Of a DNA stretch of 64,000 nt, positions 1-8,919 are shown one piece after another. Every line of letters starts with the position of its first letter. Positions within the stretch are counted from its first letter, which is position 1. The notes under the pieces were generated by a model. It saw only the letters and a program-made list of their open reading frames with translations. It did no database searches and was not told where the DNA came from. Origin of the DNA: an uncultured bacterium (lineage in GTDB: Bacteria > Planctomycetota > UBA1135 > GCA-002686595); NCBI GenBank assembly GCA_938075305.1, contig CALJGV010000008.1:62001-126000 (forward strand), in the 5' to 3' direction. Made by a program: the position numbers and the translations under genes.

Positions 1-909
1 CCCATGCCCAGCGCGGACGCCGTCCTCGGCGCCACGCCGTCGTCGCTCAACGCAGCGGACGGGGCCCTCGTGGAGGCGGGCCGGGAGCTGCTCCGCTACG
101 ACAGCCTCCGCGACACCTACCTGCCGGAGATGGAGCGGCTGCACGGGGTCGTAGCGTCGATCGAGAAGGATCTCGAGGGGCACCGGAGCGAAGCCAAGGA
201 CATGGCCACGGATCTCGCCGGGCACGCGGAGACGGTGGAGGCGCTGCGTGTGGAGAGCGAGACCAGCCGGCGTGATGCCGAGGTTGAGCGCGTCGCGTTC
301 GCGGCGGAGCGCGCGGAGGTCCAGGAGGTGCTGGCCCACAAGGACGAGCGGATCGGCGCATTGACCGCTGACCTCGAGGGGCACCGCCTCAAGCTCGGTG
401 AGCTGGAGCGGCTGCGCGCGCTGGAGCTCGGGGAGCTCGAGGTCCGTGGGGCGCGCCTGGAGGAGGTCAATCGGGAGCTCACCGCGCAGAACGAGATCGT
501 CCGTCGGGCCCACGAGCAGCTCGAGGGGACGGTCCGGCGCATCGAGGAGTTTGTCGATCGGGAGGCTCGGGCGCGCGGGGCCGTCCGGCTCGCCGATGAC
601 TGCGCCGATACCCTCAGGGAGCGTCTGGAGCGAGCCAAGGGGCGAGAGCTCTCCCTCGAGGAGGAGATCGAGATCATCATCGGGGCCAGAGACCTTCGGC
701 TCGCCGAGCGGAACCAGGCCCGAGCGGAGGCGGCGCAGGTGGGGGCAGCGCTCTCAGAGGCGAGGGCCACGATCCAACAGCTGGAGGGAGACCTCGCCGA
801 GGCGGACGCCGAGCGCGAGATGCTCCGCGAGGAGTCCCAGCGGCTCTGGAACCGCCTCGGTCGGTCAGTCGTCCTCCGATGGCTCACGGGCGCGCGCAAG
901 CTGAGCTGA
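1..909 (+). CDS. Coiled-coil protein, probably truncated at the left edge
   Basis: The frame is open from the first base; the first ATG is at position 4, so this is probably the C-terminal part of a longer protein, though a start at 4 is possible. Nearly all of the 301 visible residues are charged, Glu/Arg/Leu-rich helix with heptad-like spacing, which indicates a long coiled coil. It ends in a short basic tail (about residues 285-301). No catalytic motif is visible. It converges on a Wzt-type exporter ATPase. In polysaccharide export loci, methyltransferases or chain-length regulators sometimes carry such coiled coils next to Wzm/Wzt, so a role in glycan chain termination is conceivable. That is inference from context only; the function is unknown. 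Confidence 0.7.
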   Translation, partial: PMPSADAVLGATPSSLNAADGALVEAGRELLRYDSLRDTYLPEMERLHGVVASIEKDLEGHRSEAKDMATDLAGHAETVEALRVESETSRRDAEVERVAFAAERAEVQEVLAHKDERIGALTADLEGHRLKLGELERLRALELGELEVRGARLEEVNRELTAQNEIVRRAHEQLEGTVRRIEEFVDREARARGAVRLADDCADTLRERLERAKGRELSLEEEIEIIIGARDLRLAERNQARAEAAQVGAALSEARATIQQLEGDLAEADAEREMLREESQRLWNRLGRSVVLRWLTGARKLS

Positions 910-950
910 GGGCCTTGGGGCCCGGTCCCCATCTCCGCCTGCCGGGCCGG

Positions 951-2255
951 TCAGTCCCGGGAGACCCTGGGTTCGGCTCCGTCCATGGCCACCGACCACT
1001 CCGTCGGTAGGAAGAGCAGGCCGTGCTGGAGGTGGTTGGCGTCGTGGACCTCGAACGTCGCCGCGTGCTCGCGGTGGTCGATGGGGGTGGGGGCAGCCTT
1101 GTCGTGGTCGTAGACGAAGACCGTGAGGTAGTACCCGCCCTGCAGGAGCGGGAGGCTCTCGAAGGCCATCTCCACGTGTCCCTTCGCGCCAGCCTTGACG
1201 TCACCGAGCTCGATGGGCTCGTTGCGCCAGAGGTGGTTGCTGCCGTTGACGTACGTCCCGTCGGAGCGGTAGACGCCGAGGCCGAAGACCGGCTCGTGGC
1301 AGTCCGCCGTGGCCTCGAACTCGATCCTCACGCGGAAGGGTGAGCCAGGCTGGAAGACGTTGGTGGGCGGGCCGTCTCCGCTGAAGAGCTCCACCTTGCC
1401 CGTGCGAATCTCGCCGGAGCCCCACCTGGGGTAGGCGTCGAGCTGGCGATTGATGGCCGACATCCGCTCATTGCCCCGGGCGTGGGCGCGCTTGAGATAC
1501 TCGTCCGCGACCTCCTCCGCCGTGCCTTGCTCGAGGACGCGGCCCTCGTGCATCAGAACGACGTGCTTACACATGGACTTCACCGAGCCCATATCGTGGG
1601 AGACGAAGAGCGTGGTCTTGCCCTGCTCCTGGAACTCGTTCAGCCGGTTGATGCACTTGCCCTTGAAGTGCTCGTCGCCCACCGAGAGGGCCTCGTCGAT
1701 GATGAGGATCTCCGGATCGACGGTGGTGGCGACCGAGAAGCCGAGGCGCACGTGCATCCCGGAGCTGTAGGTCTTGACCGGCCGATCGATGAACTCTCCC
1801 AGCTCGGAGAACTCGACGATGGCGTTGAAGCGCTCCTCGGTCTCCTCCTCGGTCATCCCGAGGATCGAGCAGTTGAGGCGAATGTTCTCGCGGCCAGAGA
1901 ACTCGGGATGGAAGCCCGCGCCCAGTTCGAGCAGCGAGGCGATCCGTCCGCGAGTGAGGATCTCGCCGCTGGTGGGCTGGGTGATCCCGGTCAGGAGCTT
2001 GAGGAGGGTGCTCTTGCCGGCGCCGTTCTCGCCGATGATGCCGACGGTCGAGCCCTTCGGGATGTCGAGGTAGACGTCCCGGACCGCCCAGAACTCCCGG
2101 CCGCGGGGCCCGCCGGGGAGCATCAGGTCCCAGAGCCGGTGGACCGGCTTGTCGTACATGCGGTACGCCTTGCTCACGCCGCGCGCGACGATGGCGGAGC
2201 CGCCCATGGCGTTCGGTGCGGGCTGAGCCTCGGCGGAGTTGCTGCTGTCGTACAT
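951..2255 (-). CDS. Polysaccharide/O-antigen ABC exporter ATPase (Wzt-type) with C-terminal carbohydrate-binding-like domain
   Basis: 434 residues. Residues 1-245 are an ABC nucleotide-binding domain: Walker A GENGAGKST at about 75-83, signature YSSGMHVRLGFS and Walker B ILIIDEALSVGD. This is the version seen in the TagH/Wzt/RfbE group, which energises export of undecaprenyl-linked glycans. The remaining 190 residues form a beta-rich domain like the Wzt C-terminal domain, which in O-antigen systems binds the terminated glycan end and decides which chains are exported. The ATG at 2255 is used; an internal Met17 is an alternative. The permease follows the classical arrangement just upstream (start 3225, 52 bp gap), so the pair forms one transporter in the inner membrane. 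Confidence 0.93.
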   Translation of the reverse strand: MYDSSNSAEAQPAPNAMGGSAIVARGVSKAYRMYDKPVHRLWDLMLPGGPRGREFWAVRDVYLDIPKGSTVGIIGENGAGKSTLLKLLTGITQPTSGEILTRGRIASLLELGAGFHPEFSGRENIRLNCSILGMTEEETEERFNAIVEFSELGEFIDRPVKTYSSGMHVRLGFSVATTVDPEILIIDEALSVGDEHFKGKCINRLNEFQEQGKTTLFVSHDMGSVKSMCKHVVLMHEGRVLEQGTAEEVADEYLKRAHARGNERMSAINRQLDAYPRWGSGEIRTGKVELFSGDGPPTNVFQPGSPFRVRIEFEATADCHEPVFGLGVYRSDGTYVNGSNHLWRNEPIELGDVKAGAKGHVEMAFESLPLLQGGYYLTVFVYDHDKAAPTPIDHREHAATFEVHDANHLQHGLLFLPTEWSVAMDGAEPRVSRD

Positions 2256-2307
2256 GGGGGCGCCGCTGGTGGGACCTCAGAGTCTGTGGGGGCCGCAGAG
2301 GGCGGTC

Positions 2308-3225
2308 TCAGAGTAGATCGGAGAACTTGGACTTCTGCTTGCTGAAGAACGTGGACCCGATCGCGAACGCCACGATCCCGGCCGCGGTGAAGCTGAGCAG
2401 CTGCCGCGGGTCGGGGGCGTGGTTCTGGACGAGGACCCCTCGGTACATGTCCATCAACCAGTGCATCGGGTTGACGTCGAGCATCCACCCGTAGTCCTTT
2501 TCGACCATCCGCTGGGGCGGATAGAAGATCGGCGTGATGAACATCCAGACCGTCAGGGCGACGCCGATCACGTGGAAGGTGTCACGCCAGAACAGGTTGA
2601 AGGTGGCGAGGAAGTAACCGAGCCCGGCGGTGAACAGGGCCTGGAGCGCCAGCAGGAGCGGGACCCAGATCAGCTGAGCGCCGATCTGAACGCCCTGGTG
2701 TCCGCTGGCCGCCGCGGCCGCGAGGACGGCGGGGTCGTTGGTCGGGTTGAGCTTCGCGTAGAGCAACGCGAGGAGGACGATCGGGAGCGCGATCGTCATG
2801 TTGACCATGGCGGAGATGGTCACGTAGGCAGGCAGGACCTCCGAGGGGAAGACCACCTTCTGGATCAGGTTCTGGTTATCCACCAGGACGTTGGTCGAGC
2901 GAGAGACCGCCTCGGCGAAGGCGGTCCAGCTGACGATTGCCACCAGCATCAGGAGCACGACCTCCTGGGAGCTCTTGTCCGCGTCCCAGGTCATCTTGAG
3001 GATGATCTGGAAGACCAGCAGATACACCGCAAGGTTCATGATCGGGTAGACCACCGACCAGAAGAACCCGAGGCTCGACCCCACATAGCGGGACTTGAGG
3101 TCACGGCCCACGAAGCTCCACAGGAGGGCCCTGTTGGCCTTGAGGGATCGGAGGAGCTGGAGCACCGGGTGCGCGGGCGCGAGAGGCGCCAGGGATAGAG
3201 TCGCGATCGAGGTGGAGACGTGCAA
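2308..3225 (-). CDS. Polysaccharide ABC exporter permease (Wzm-type, ABC-2 family)
   Basis: 305 residues with about six hydrophobic segments. The N-terminal interface region (LLWSFVGRDLKSRYVGSSLG) is typical of ABC-2/Wzm permeases, as are the motif around IVSWTAFAEAV and the late NPMHWLMDMYRG. It pairs with the Wzt-type ATPase directly downstream to move a lipid-linked polysaccharide across the inner membrane. The start is a TTG at 3225; no ATG exists before the first membrane segment and an in-frame TGA lies shortly upstream. GGGAGG sits immediately before this TTG, so the exact start is uncertain. Family assignment is secure; the exported glycan is unknown. Confidence 0.92.
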   Translation of the reverse strand: MHVSTSIATLSLAPLAPAHPVLQLLRSLKANRALLWSFVGRDLKSRYVGSSLGFFWSVVYPIMNLAVYLLVFQIILKMTWDADKSSQEVVLLMLVAIVSWTAFAEAVSRSTNVLVDNQNLIQKVVFPSEVLPAYVTISAMVNMTIALPIVLLALLYAKLNPTNDPAVLAAAAASGHQGVQIGAQLIWVPLLLALQALFTAGLGYFLATFNLFWRDTFHVIGVALTVWMFITPIFYPPQRMVEKDYGWMLDVNPMHWLMDMYRGVLVQNHAPDPRQLLSFTAAGIVAFAIGSTFFSKQKSKFSDLL

Positions 3226-3281
3226 CCTCCCGCCCGACGACCCTCAGCGAACTGGGGCCGACTCTCGATCCGAGCGCGCCC

Positions 3282-3929
3282 TCAGTCGAGCTTCGGCGGC
3301 GGGAAGGCCGCGTGGGCGCGGAGAGTCATCCGCGCCCGTTTCTCGATATCGACCTCGGTGAAGATCGGCTCCATCGCATTCTGGGGAAGATGGAGTTTCT
3401 GCGTCAAAGCGTCCGCGAGGAGCTCCACGGGCACGTCGTCGGGCAGCATGAGGGGCTCCTCGGTCCGTGCGTCCAGGGCCTCGCGGAGGTCGTTTCGCAT
3501 GGCCTCCTCCCGGGCGTCGTCCAGGGGGACCTCCTCCAGGGGTCTCGCGCTGACCTTGCGGTAGAGCCGGTCCGAGGGGACCTCCTCCACGTCGAAGCGG
3601 CCCAGCCCGAAGAGCCAGATGAAGTAGCGCCCATCGGGGGTCTTCTCGTGCCGGGCGATCTCGCCGACCCCCGACACATGGAGGATCCGGGGGGCGAGCT
3701 CCTCCTCACCGTCGACGGTGGGCTCCTGCCCCTCGAGCACGGTGCCCATGGCGAGCCTCCCCTGGCCGTCGAGCACGTCGTCGATCATCTGCCGGTAGCG
3801 AGGCTCGAAGACGTGCAGGGGGAGGATCTGGCGCGGGAGCAGGAAGACGCCCTGGAGCGGGAACATCGGCAGGATGCTCGCCGGTCGGGGGTCCTCCTCG
3901 GGCGGCCAAACGTCAGGGATCTCCGTCAT
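3282..3929 (-). CDS. Lon N-terminal (substrate-binding) domain protein
   Basis: 215 residues from the ATG at 3929; an in-frame GTG at 3935 is an alternative. The N-terminal half has the LON substrate-binding signature FPLQGVFLLPRQILPLHVFEPRYRQM, shown here only as its core (FPLQGV, LPLHVFEPRY), followed by a GVGEIARHEKTPDGRY segment. There is no AAA+ or protease domain, so this is a stand-alone LonN/PUA-like protein as found in many bacteria, where its role is poorly known; substrate recognition or protein quality control is inferred from the domain. It lies on the same strand as the SirB1-like gene upstream and the ABC permease downstream. Confidence 0.9.
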   Translation of the reverse strand: MTEIPDVWPPEEDPRPASILPMFPLQGVFLLPRQILPLHVFEPRYRQMIDDVLDGQGRLAMGTVLEGQEPTVDGEEELAPRILHVSGVGEIARHEKTPDGRYFIWLFGLGRFDVEEVPSDRLYRKVSARPLEEVPLDDAREEAMRNDLREALDARTEEPLMLPDDVPVELLADALTQKLHLPQNAMEPIFTEVDIEKRARMTLRAHAAFPPPKLD

Positions 3930-4035
3930 GACCACAAGCTAGGGCCTGCGGGGCTCCTTGGAACCCTGCGGGCCCCGGGAATCCACGCCGCGGACGCTGC
4001 GGTCCTCCCCTGGCGCACCGACGGAGAGACGCGCC

Positions 4036-4863
4036 TCATGCGTGCTCGAGCAGGGCCATCACCTCGATCGCGTCCCGGTCACGCCCGTGCCGGCGCAGGG
4101 CCGCCGCGAGGTTGCGGAGCTGACGGGTGAGCATCTCCGCGTCTGATGCGGGCTCGAACCAGTGGGGCGAGGGCGCCACCCCGAGCCGGTTGAGGCGCCT
4201 CACGCAGGCCGCTTCCGACAGCCGCGTGCCGCCGCCGAAGGGGTCCAGGATCTGCTGGCTCGACTCCCCCAGGATGAGCAGCAGGACCTGCGCGGGGAAG
4301 GGGAGGAGGGCCACATCGAGCCCGGCTCGCCGACCCACGAGTGCGTAGATCGCGCACAGGGTCAGCGGCAGCCCACGCCGGTCCTCCACCGCGCGGGTGA
4401 GTGAAACGTGGAGTGCGTTGTGGAAGTCGTTGCTGGCCCCGATGAGCCCCGCCTCGCCCGCCAGGACCTGCTGGAGAGCGGCCCCGGCCTCCTCGGCCGT
4501 CGCGCTGGGGCCCATCCTGTCGCGGGTGGCGGCGGCCCAGGTGTCCAGCGTGCCAGCGATGTCCAGGGCCGGGTCCGCGGCCCCGAGGACCTCGTCGATG
4601 GCCAGCAGGCCCGGCTCGAGGGAGGCGTCGGGGTCGAGGAGCAGTTCGCGGAGCTGGTCGAGTCCGCGCCGTCGCCGGAGCTCGATCAGGACCTGTCGGG
4701 CCCGGGCGCGCAGGACCGGATCGGGACCGTCGGCGGCCCGTCGGAGGGCGGGAATCGCCGCCGCACCGAGCGCCAGCAGGGCCGCCTTCACCGTTCTGCG
4801 GGAGGAGACGGAGCTGTCTCCGAGGAGCGGCACGAGGGTTTCGGGGGAGGGCGGCAGAGGCAT
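4036..4863 (-). CDS. SirB1/transglutaminase-like family protein with HEAT-like N-terminus
   Basis: 275 residues from the ATG at 4863. A longer frame reaches 5304 but would cover the intergenic region and the start of the divergent thiolase. Residues about 15-75 look like short HEAT-type helices (AALLALGAAAIPALRRAA). The centre carries the SirB1 signature: DFHNALHVSLTRAVEDRRG, LPLTLCAIYALVGRRAGL and FPAQVLLLI. In the family the last element is usually FPGHFLV; here the His is replaced by Gln, so the transglutaminase-like site may be inactive. The C-terminus ends in paired helices resembling a TPR. Function is unknown in most bacteria. It is divergent from the acyl-CoA cluster. Confidence 0.82.
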   Translation of the reverse strand: MPLPPSPETLVPLLGDSSVSSRRTVKAALLALGAAAIPALRRAADGPDPVLRARARQVLIELRRRRGLDQLRELLLDPDASLEPGLLAIDEVLGAADPALDIAGTLDTWAAATRDRMGPSATAEEAGAALQQVLAGEAGLIGASNDFHNALHVSLTRAVEDRRGLPLTLCAIYALVGRRAGLDVALLPFPAQVLLLILGESSQQILDPFGGGTRLSEAACVRRLNRLGVAPSPHWFEPASDAEMLTRQLRNLAAALRRHGRDRDAIEVMALLEHA

Positions 4864-4992
4864 CGGATCAGCGGGGTCTTCGCGGGGGGCGGTTGGGCTG
4901 GCGCAGCTAGCCCGAAAATCCGCGCCGATAGGGCCGGAGATGGCCCCAGGGAAGGATGACGTAAATGGGAGCGGGGTGCTGGCGGACTGAGA

Positions 4993-5021
4993 TTGCCCGC
5001 CCTGACCCCTCCCTTTATTCT
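4993..5021 (+). promoter_or_regulatory. Possible sigma70-type promoter for the acyl-CoA cluster
   Basis: TTGCCC (4993-4998) and TATTCT (5016-5021) are separated by 17 bp, and this is the most AT-rich stretch in the 253-bp region divergent between the SirB1-like gene and the first thiolase. Each hexamer matches the consensus at 4 of 6 positions. It would give a leader of about 90 nt before the ATG at 5117. Inference from sequence only. Confidence 0.3.
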
Positions 5022-5116
5022 CTTTGCCCGGAAAACGGCTTCGAGGCACTCCGCTGGGCCCTCGCTGGCCCCCGATCGCGCCTGCCAGTCGTACCCCTCC
5101 AACCACCCTGCCCTCC

Positions 5117-6337
5117 ATGGAAAACGCACCCAGCCAGGGCCCAGAGCGGGTCGCCGTCGTCGCGGCCAAGCGCACGCCGATCGGCAAGTACCTGGGCTCC
5201 TTCGCAGACCTGAGCGCGGCGGACCTGGGGGTCGAGGCCGTGCGCGCAGCGCTGGCTGCGGGAGGCGTCGGGGCGGCCTCCGTGGGGGAGGTCTTCATGG
5301 GCAACGGCCGTCAGGCCGGCGGCGGGCCCAACGTGGCGCGTCAGATCTCGGTCCGCGCGGGCATCCCCGAGACCACCTGCGCGACCACCATCAACATGGC
5401 GTGCGGCTCCGGTCTGAAGTCCATCGTCCTCGCGGCGGATGCGATCCGTCGGGGCGAGATGGACGTCGCCGTCGCGGGCGGGACGGAGTCCATGAGCGGG
5501 CTTCCGTTCTATCTCCCCAAGATGCGCCGGGGCTACAGGCTCGGGTCGGCGCCCCTGGTGGACGCCATGTACAAGGACGGCTTCGACTGTCCCCTCGCCG
5601 ACATGGTGATGGGGGAGACCGCGGAGAAGTTGGCCCAAGAGCTCGGGATCACCCGGGACGAACAGGACGCCTACGCGGTGGAGAGCCAGCGCAAGGCCGG
5701 CGCCGCCATCGAGGCGGGACGATTCGCCGCGGAGCTGGCCCCGGTGGTCGTGAAGTCCCGCAAGGGCGAGGTCACGGTGGACGCGGACGAGCACCCGCGC
5801 CCGGACGCGACCCTCGAGAAGATGGGGCGCCTGCCCGCCGTGTTCGGCAAGCGGTACGAGGGCAACGGGACGGTGACGCCCGGCAACGCGAGCGGGATCA
5901 CCGACGGCGCCTCGGCCCTCGTACTGGCGTCCGAGTCGGCCTGCGAGCGAAATGGTTGGTCCCCCTTGGCCTGGGTGGGTCGTGCGGCGCAGTCGGGGGT
6001 GGACCCGACGGTCATGGGGCTCGGGCCCGTCCCGGCCTGCGGGCGCCTCGAGGAGTTCACCGGTCGTGCGGCCGCGGACTACGACCTCGTGGAGCTCAAC
6101 GAGGCCTTCGCGGCCCAGGTCCTGGCCTGTGATCGCGACCTCGGGCTCGACCACAGCCGGCTCAACGTCAACGGGGGCGCCATCGCCCTCGGTCACCCCA
6201 TCGGCGCCACGGGCGCTCGCATCGTCACGACGATGCTCCACGAACTCACCCGCCGGGGGGGCGAGCACGCGCTCGCGACCCTCTGCATCTCCGGCGGCAT
6301 GGGCCTGGCGGTCGCGTTCGACCGCACGGGCCTCTGA
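5117..6337 (+). CDS. Acetyl-CoA C-acetyltransferase / thiolase
   Basis: 406 residues of the thiolase II family. The nucleophilic Cys96 lies in MACGSGLKS, the second site is [17 protein letters not shown] with the catalytic His, and the C-terminal Cys is in [10 protein letters not shown]. The ATG at 5117 gives the usual thiolase N-terminus ([17 protein letters not shown]); upstream codons to 5024 are in frame but not conserved. The enzyme condenses two acetyl-CoA to acetoacetyl-CoA or cleaves 3-ketoacyl-CoA. Its neighbours (3-hydroxyacyl-CoA dehydrogenase 60 bp downstream, enoyl-CoA hydratase, second thiolase) indicate short-chain beta-oxidation or its reversal. No Shine-Dalgarno sequence precedes the start (leader CCCTCC). 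Confidence 0.95.
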   Translation: MENAPSQGPERVAVVAAKRTPIGKYLGSFADLSAADLGVEAVRAALAAGGVGAASVGEVFMGNGRQAGGGPNVARQISVRAGIPETTCATTINMACGSGLKSIVLAADAIRRGEMDVAVAGGTESMSGLPFYLPKMRRGYRLGSAPLVDAMYKDGFDCPLADMVMGETAEKLAQELGITRDEQDAYAVESQRKAGAAIEAGRFAAELAPVVVKSRKGEVTVDADEHPRPDATLEKMGRLPAVFGKRYEGNGTVTPGNASGITDGASALVLASESACERNGWSPLAWVGRAAQSGVDPTVMGLGPVPACGRLEEFTGRAAADYDLVELNEAFAAQVLACDRDLGLDHSRLNVNGGAIALGHPIGATGARIVTTMLHELTRRGGEHALATLCISGGMGLAVAFDRTGL

Positions 6338-6396
6338 GCGCCGACCCACCAAAGAGCTGTCCTGGCCTCCGCCCGGACCACGCAACACCCATTCAC

Positions 6397-7290
6397 ATGC
6401 AGATCAAGAAAGTCGGCGTCGTCGGTTGCGGCCTCATGGGCCACGGAATCGTCCAGGTCGCGGCCCAAGGGGGCTGCGAGGTCATCGCGCTCGAGTCCGA
6501 GCAGGCCTTCCTCGACAAGGGCCTCGCCCGGGTCGACAAGAGCCTCGCCAAGCTCGCCAGCAAGAACGTCGAGAAGGGCAAGATGGACCAGGCGGCCGCG
6601 GACGCCTGGGTCGCCGAGGTGCGCGGGCGCATCTCCGGCACCACGGACCGCAGCGGCGTGGCGGACTGTGACCTCGTCGTCGAGGCCATCGTCGAGAACC
6701 TCGACGTGAAGAAGGAGCTCTTCGCCTCCCTCGGTGAGATCTGCAAGCCGGAGACGGTCTTCGCCTCCAACACCTCCTCGTTCCCGATCGGGGAGATGGC
6801 GGCGGCGTCGGGTCGTCCGGCGCGCTTCGTGGGCCTGCACTTCTTCAACCCCGTGCAGCTCATGCGCCTGGTCGAGGTGGTCCGCACCGACGATACCGAC
6901 GAGGACGTCTTCGAGGCCTCCAAGGCCTTCGGCGCGGCCTGCGGCAAGACCCCGGTCTCCTGCAAGGACACCCCGGGCTTCGTGGTCAACCGCCTGCTCG
7001 TGCCCTACATGGTGCAGGCCATCGACATGCTCGACCGCGGCGACGCGTCCAAGGAGGACATCGACGCCGCCATGCAGTTCGGCTGCGGCTATCCGATGGG
7101 GCCGCTGACGCTCACCGACTACGTGGGCCTCGACACGACGCTCTCCATCCTCCAGGGCTGGACCGAGCGCTACCCGGACGAGCCCGCGTTCAAGATCCCC
7201 GCGTCCCTCGAGCGCCTCGTCGCCGAGGGCAAGTTCGGTCGCAAGACCGGCGAGGGCTACTACAAGTGGGACGGGGACAAGAAGGCATGA
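6397..7290 (+). CDS. 3-hydroxybutyryl-CoA / 3-hydroxyacyl-CoA dehydrogenase
   Basis: 297 residues, normal length for stand-alone Hbd/PaaH proteins. The Rossmann motif is VGVVGCGLMGHGI at residues 6-18. Further family marks are ASNTSSFPIGEMA, the catalytic region FVGLHFFNPVQLMRLVEVV (His of LHFFNP), and the C-terminal domain motif DTPGFVVNRLLVPY. It oxidises 3-hydroxyacyl-CoA to 3-ketoacyl-CoA with NAD(P), or the reverse. It stands alone rather than fused to a hydratase, as in butyrate-type pathways. Its stop overlaps the ATG of the next gene (ATGA), suggesting translational coupling with the exported cyclophilin. Confidence 0.95.
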   Translation: MQIKKVGVVGCGLMGHGIVQVAAQGGCEVIALESEQAFLDKGLARVDKSLAKLASKNVEKGKMDQAAADAWVAEVRGRISGTTDRSGVADCDLVVEAIVENLDVKKELFASLGEICKPETVFASNTSSFPIGEMAAASGRPARFVGLHFFNPVQLMRLVEVVRTDDTDEDVFEASKAFGAACGKTPVSCKDTPGFVVNRLLVPYMVQAIDMLDRGDASKEDIDAAMQFGCGYPMGPLTLTDYVGLDTTLSILQGWTERYPDEPAFKIPASLERLVAEGKFGRKTGEGYYKWDGDKKA

Positions 7291-8327
7291 TCGCTGCATG
7301 GCTCGCCCCCGCCCTCGCCGCGGCCCTGATCGGGCCCGGTTCGAGTGAAGCCCCCGTCGCCTCCCCGGCGCCGGCGCGCTCTGCTGCGCCCATAGCGCAG
7401 CGGGGGGTCGAGCTGTCCGCCACCATCCCGTCGCTCTTCCTTGAGGGAGAGCCCTTCGTCGTGTCCCTCGAGATCTCGGCGACCGGCGACTCCCCCGTGG
7501 ATCTCCCCGCCTGGATGCTCACGCCCGCGGCGTGGTCTGCGAGCCGCAAGGCGCTCCAGCGTCGCCCGAAGAAGGCCAGCGTCCCGCTGCAGCCCGGCCA
7601 GGTCCTCACGGTCACTCTCGACCTGGCGCCCCTGATCCAGGAACGCTTCTCCAGCCCGACCGACTTCTCCCTCGCCGTCGAAGGCGCGAAGGACACGAAG
7701 CAGGACGTGATCTGGCTCGGCGCGCCCGAGGCCGACATCGACTACTCCACGCTCTCCGGGAAGCTCCTGGAGGACTACCAGGTCGTGCTCTTCACGAGCG
7801 GCGGCCCGATCTGGGTGGAGCTCTGGCCGGACGTGGCACCGAACCACGTGCGGAACTTCCTCGACCTCTGCGACTCCGGGTTCTACGAGGGCTCGCCGTT
7901 CCATCGCGTGATCCCCGGCTTCATGGCCCAGGCGGGCCGGTCGAAGGACGGGACCCCCGCGCCCCGCAAGGTACAGGCGGAGTTCAACAGTCGCCGGCAC
8001 GTGGCCGGGGTGCTGTCCGCAGCGCGCCTTGGGAACGACATGGACTCGGCCGAGAGCGAGTTCTTCATCGTCCACCGCACCTCACCGCACCTGGACCAGA
8101 CCTACAGCGCCTTCGGGCAGGTCCTCACCGGGATGGAGGCTGTCGAGGCCATCGTCGACACGGTGGAGAAGAACGAGGCCTTCCTCGAGAAGCTCAAGAA
8201 AGGGGGAGTGCGGATCGACGACCGGAATCCACAGGTCGCCATGGCGCTCCACGACCCGATCCCCGTCCAGACCATCCACAAGGCCGTGGTCGTCCGTGCG
8301 ACCAAGTCCCGGCCCAAGAAGAAGTGA
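7287..8327 (+). CDS. Exported peptidylprolyl isomerase (cyclophilin type) with N-terminal extension
   Basis: 346 residues starting at the ATG that overlaps the previous stop. Residues 1-20 form a hydrophobic signal peptide. Residues about 45-150 are a beta-rich segment of unknown role. A cyclophilin domain occupies about 160-310: VLFTSGGPIWVELWPDVAPNH, FYEGSPFHRVIPGFMAQAG, and the late FFIVHRTSPHLDQTYSAFGQV (each seen in part). The canonical FHRVIPGF substrate-site motif is intact. It probably helps fold envelope proteins. The C-terminus is basic (PKKK). It is unusual to find it coupled to a 3-hydroxyacyl-CoA dehydrogenase; a second, cytoplasmic-looking cyclophilin follows. Confidence 0.9.
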   Translation: MIAAWLAPALAAALIGPGSSEAPVASPAPARSAAPIAQRGVELSATIPSLFLEGEPFVVSLEISATGDSPVDLPAWMLTPAAWSASRKALQRRPKKASVPLQPGQVLTVTLDLAPLIQERFSSPTDFSLAVEGAKDTKQDVIWLGAPEADIDYSTLSGKLLEDYQVVLFTSGGPIWVELWPDVAPNHVRNFLDLCDSGFYEGSPFHRVIPGFMAQAGRSKDGTPAPRKVQAEFNSRRHVAGVLSAARLGNDMDSAESEFFIVHRTSPHLDQTYSAFGQVLTGMEAVEAIVDTVEKNEAFLEKLKKGGVRIDDRNPQVAMALHDPIPVQTIHKAVVVRATKSRPKKK

Positions 8328-8396
8328 ACCGCGACCGCGTACGCGCGGGGCTCCTCCGTCCCGTCGCCGCGACCCGCCATACCCCCCCCGCATCCC

Positions 8397-8915
8397 ATGA
8401 CTCACGAACTGAGCGGCGTCCAAGTGCGCCTCGAGACCACCGCCGGCAACATGACGGTCGAGTTTCTCACCGAGGTCGCCCCGCGCCACGCCGAGAACTT
8501 CGTCAAGCTCGCCAAGGACGGCTTCTATGACGGGACGCGCTTCCACCGCGTCATCCCCGGGTTCATGATCCAGGGCGGCGACCCGAACACGAAGAAGGAC
8601 GACGAGCGCATGTGGGGGACCGGCGGTCCCGGCTGGTCCGTGGACGCCGAGTTCAACGACGTGCACCACGAGCGCGGGATCCTCTCCATGGCGCGCTCCC
8701 AGGACCCCAACTCCGCGGGCAGCCAGTTCTTCGTCTGCCACGGCGAGGCGGGCTTCCTCGACGGCCAGTACACGGCGTTCGGCAAGCTCCTCGACGGGTT
8801 CGAGGTGCTGGACGAGATCGCCAACGCGCCGACGCTTCCCGGCGGCGAGGGGTCCCGCCCCAAGGAGCCGGTCACCGTCACCAAGGCCATCGTCGTCGAG
8901 CCCACCGAGGGCTGA
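8397..8915 (+). CDS. Peptidylprolyl cis-trans isomerase, cyclophilin type
   Basis: 172 residues, a minimal cyclophilin without a signal peptide. Motifs: VRLETTAGNMTVEFLTEVAP, FHRVIPGFMIQGGDP, GILSMARSQDPNSAGSQFF (core SMA, NSAGSQFF) and LDGQYTAFGKLLDGFEVLD. The active-site Arg of FHR and the Gln of IQGGD are present. It catalyses cis-trans isomerisation of Xaa-Pro bonds, probably in the cytoplasm. It follows the exported cyclophilin by 69 bp and precedes the enoyl-CoA hydratase by 4 bp, so it appears co-transcribed with the acyl-CoA enzymes. Confidence 0.95.
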   Translation: MTHELSGVQVRLETTAGNMTVEFLTEVAPRHAENFVKLAKDGFYDGTRFHRVIPGFMIQGGDPNTKKDDERMWGTGGPGWSVDAEFNDVHHERGILSMARSQDPNSAGSQFFVCHGEAGFLDGQYTAFGKLLDGFEVLDEIANAPTLPGGEGSRPKEPVTVTKAIVVEPTEG

Positions 8916-8919
8916 TCCC

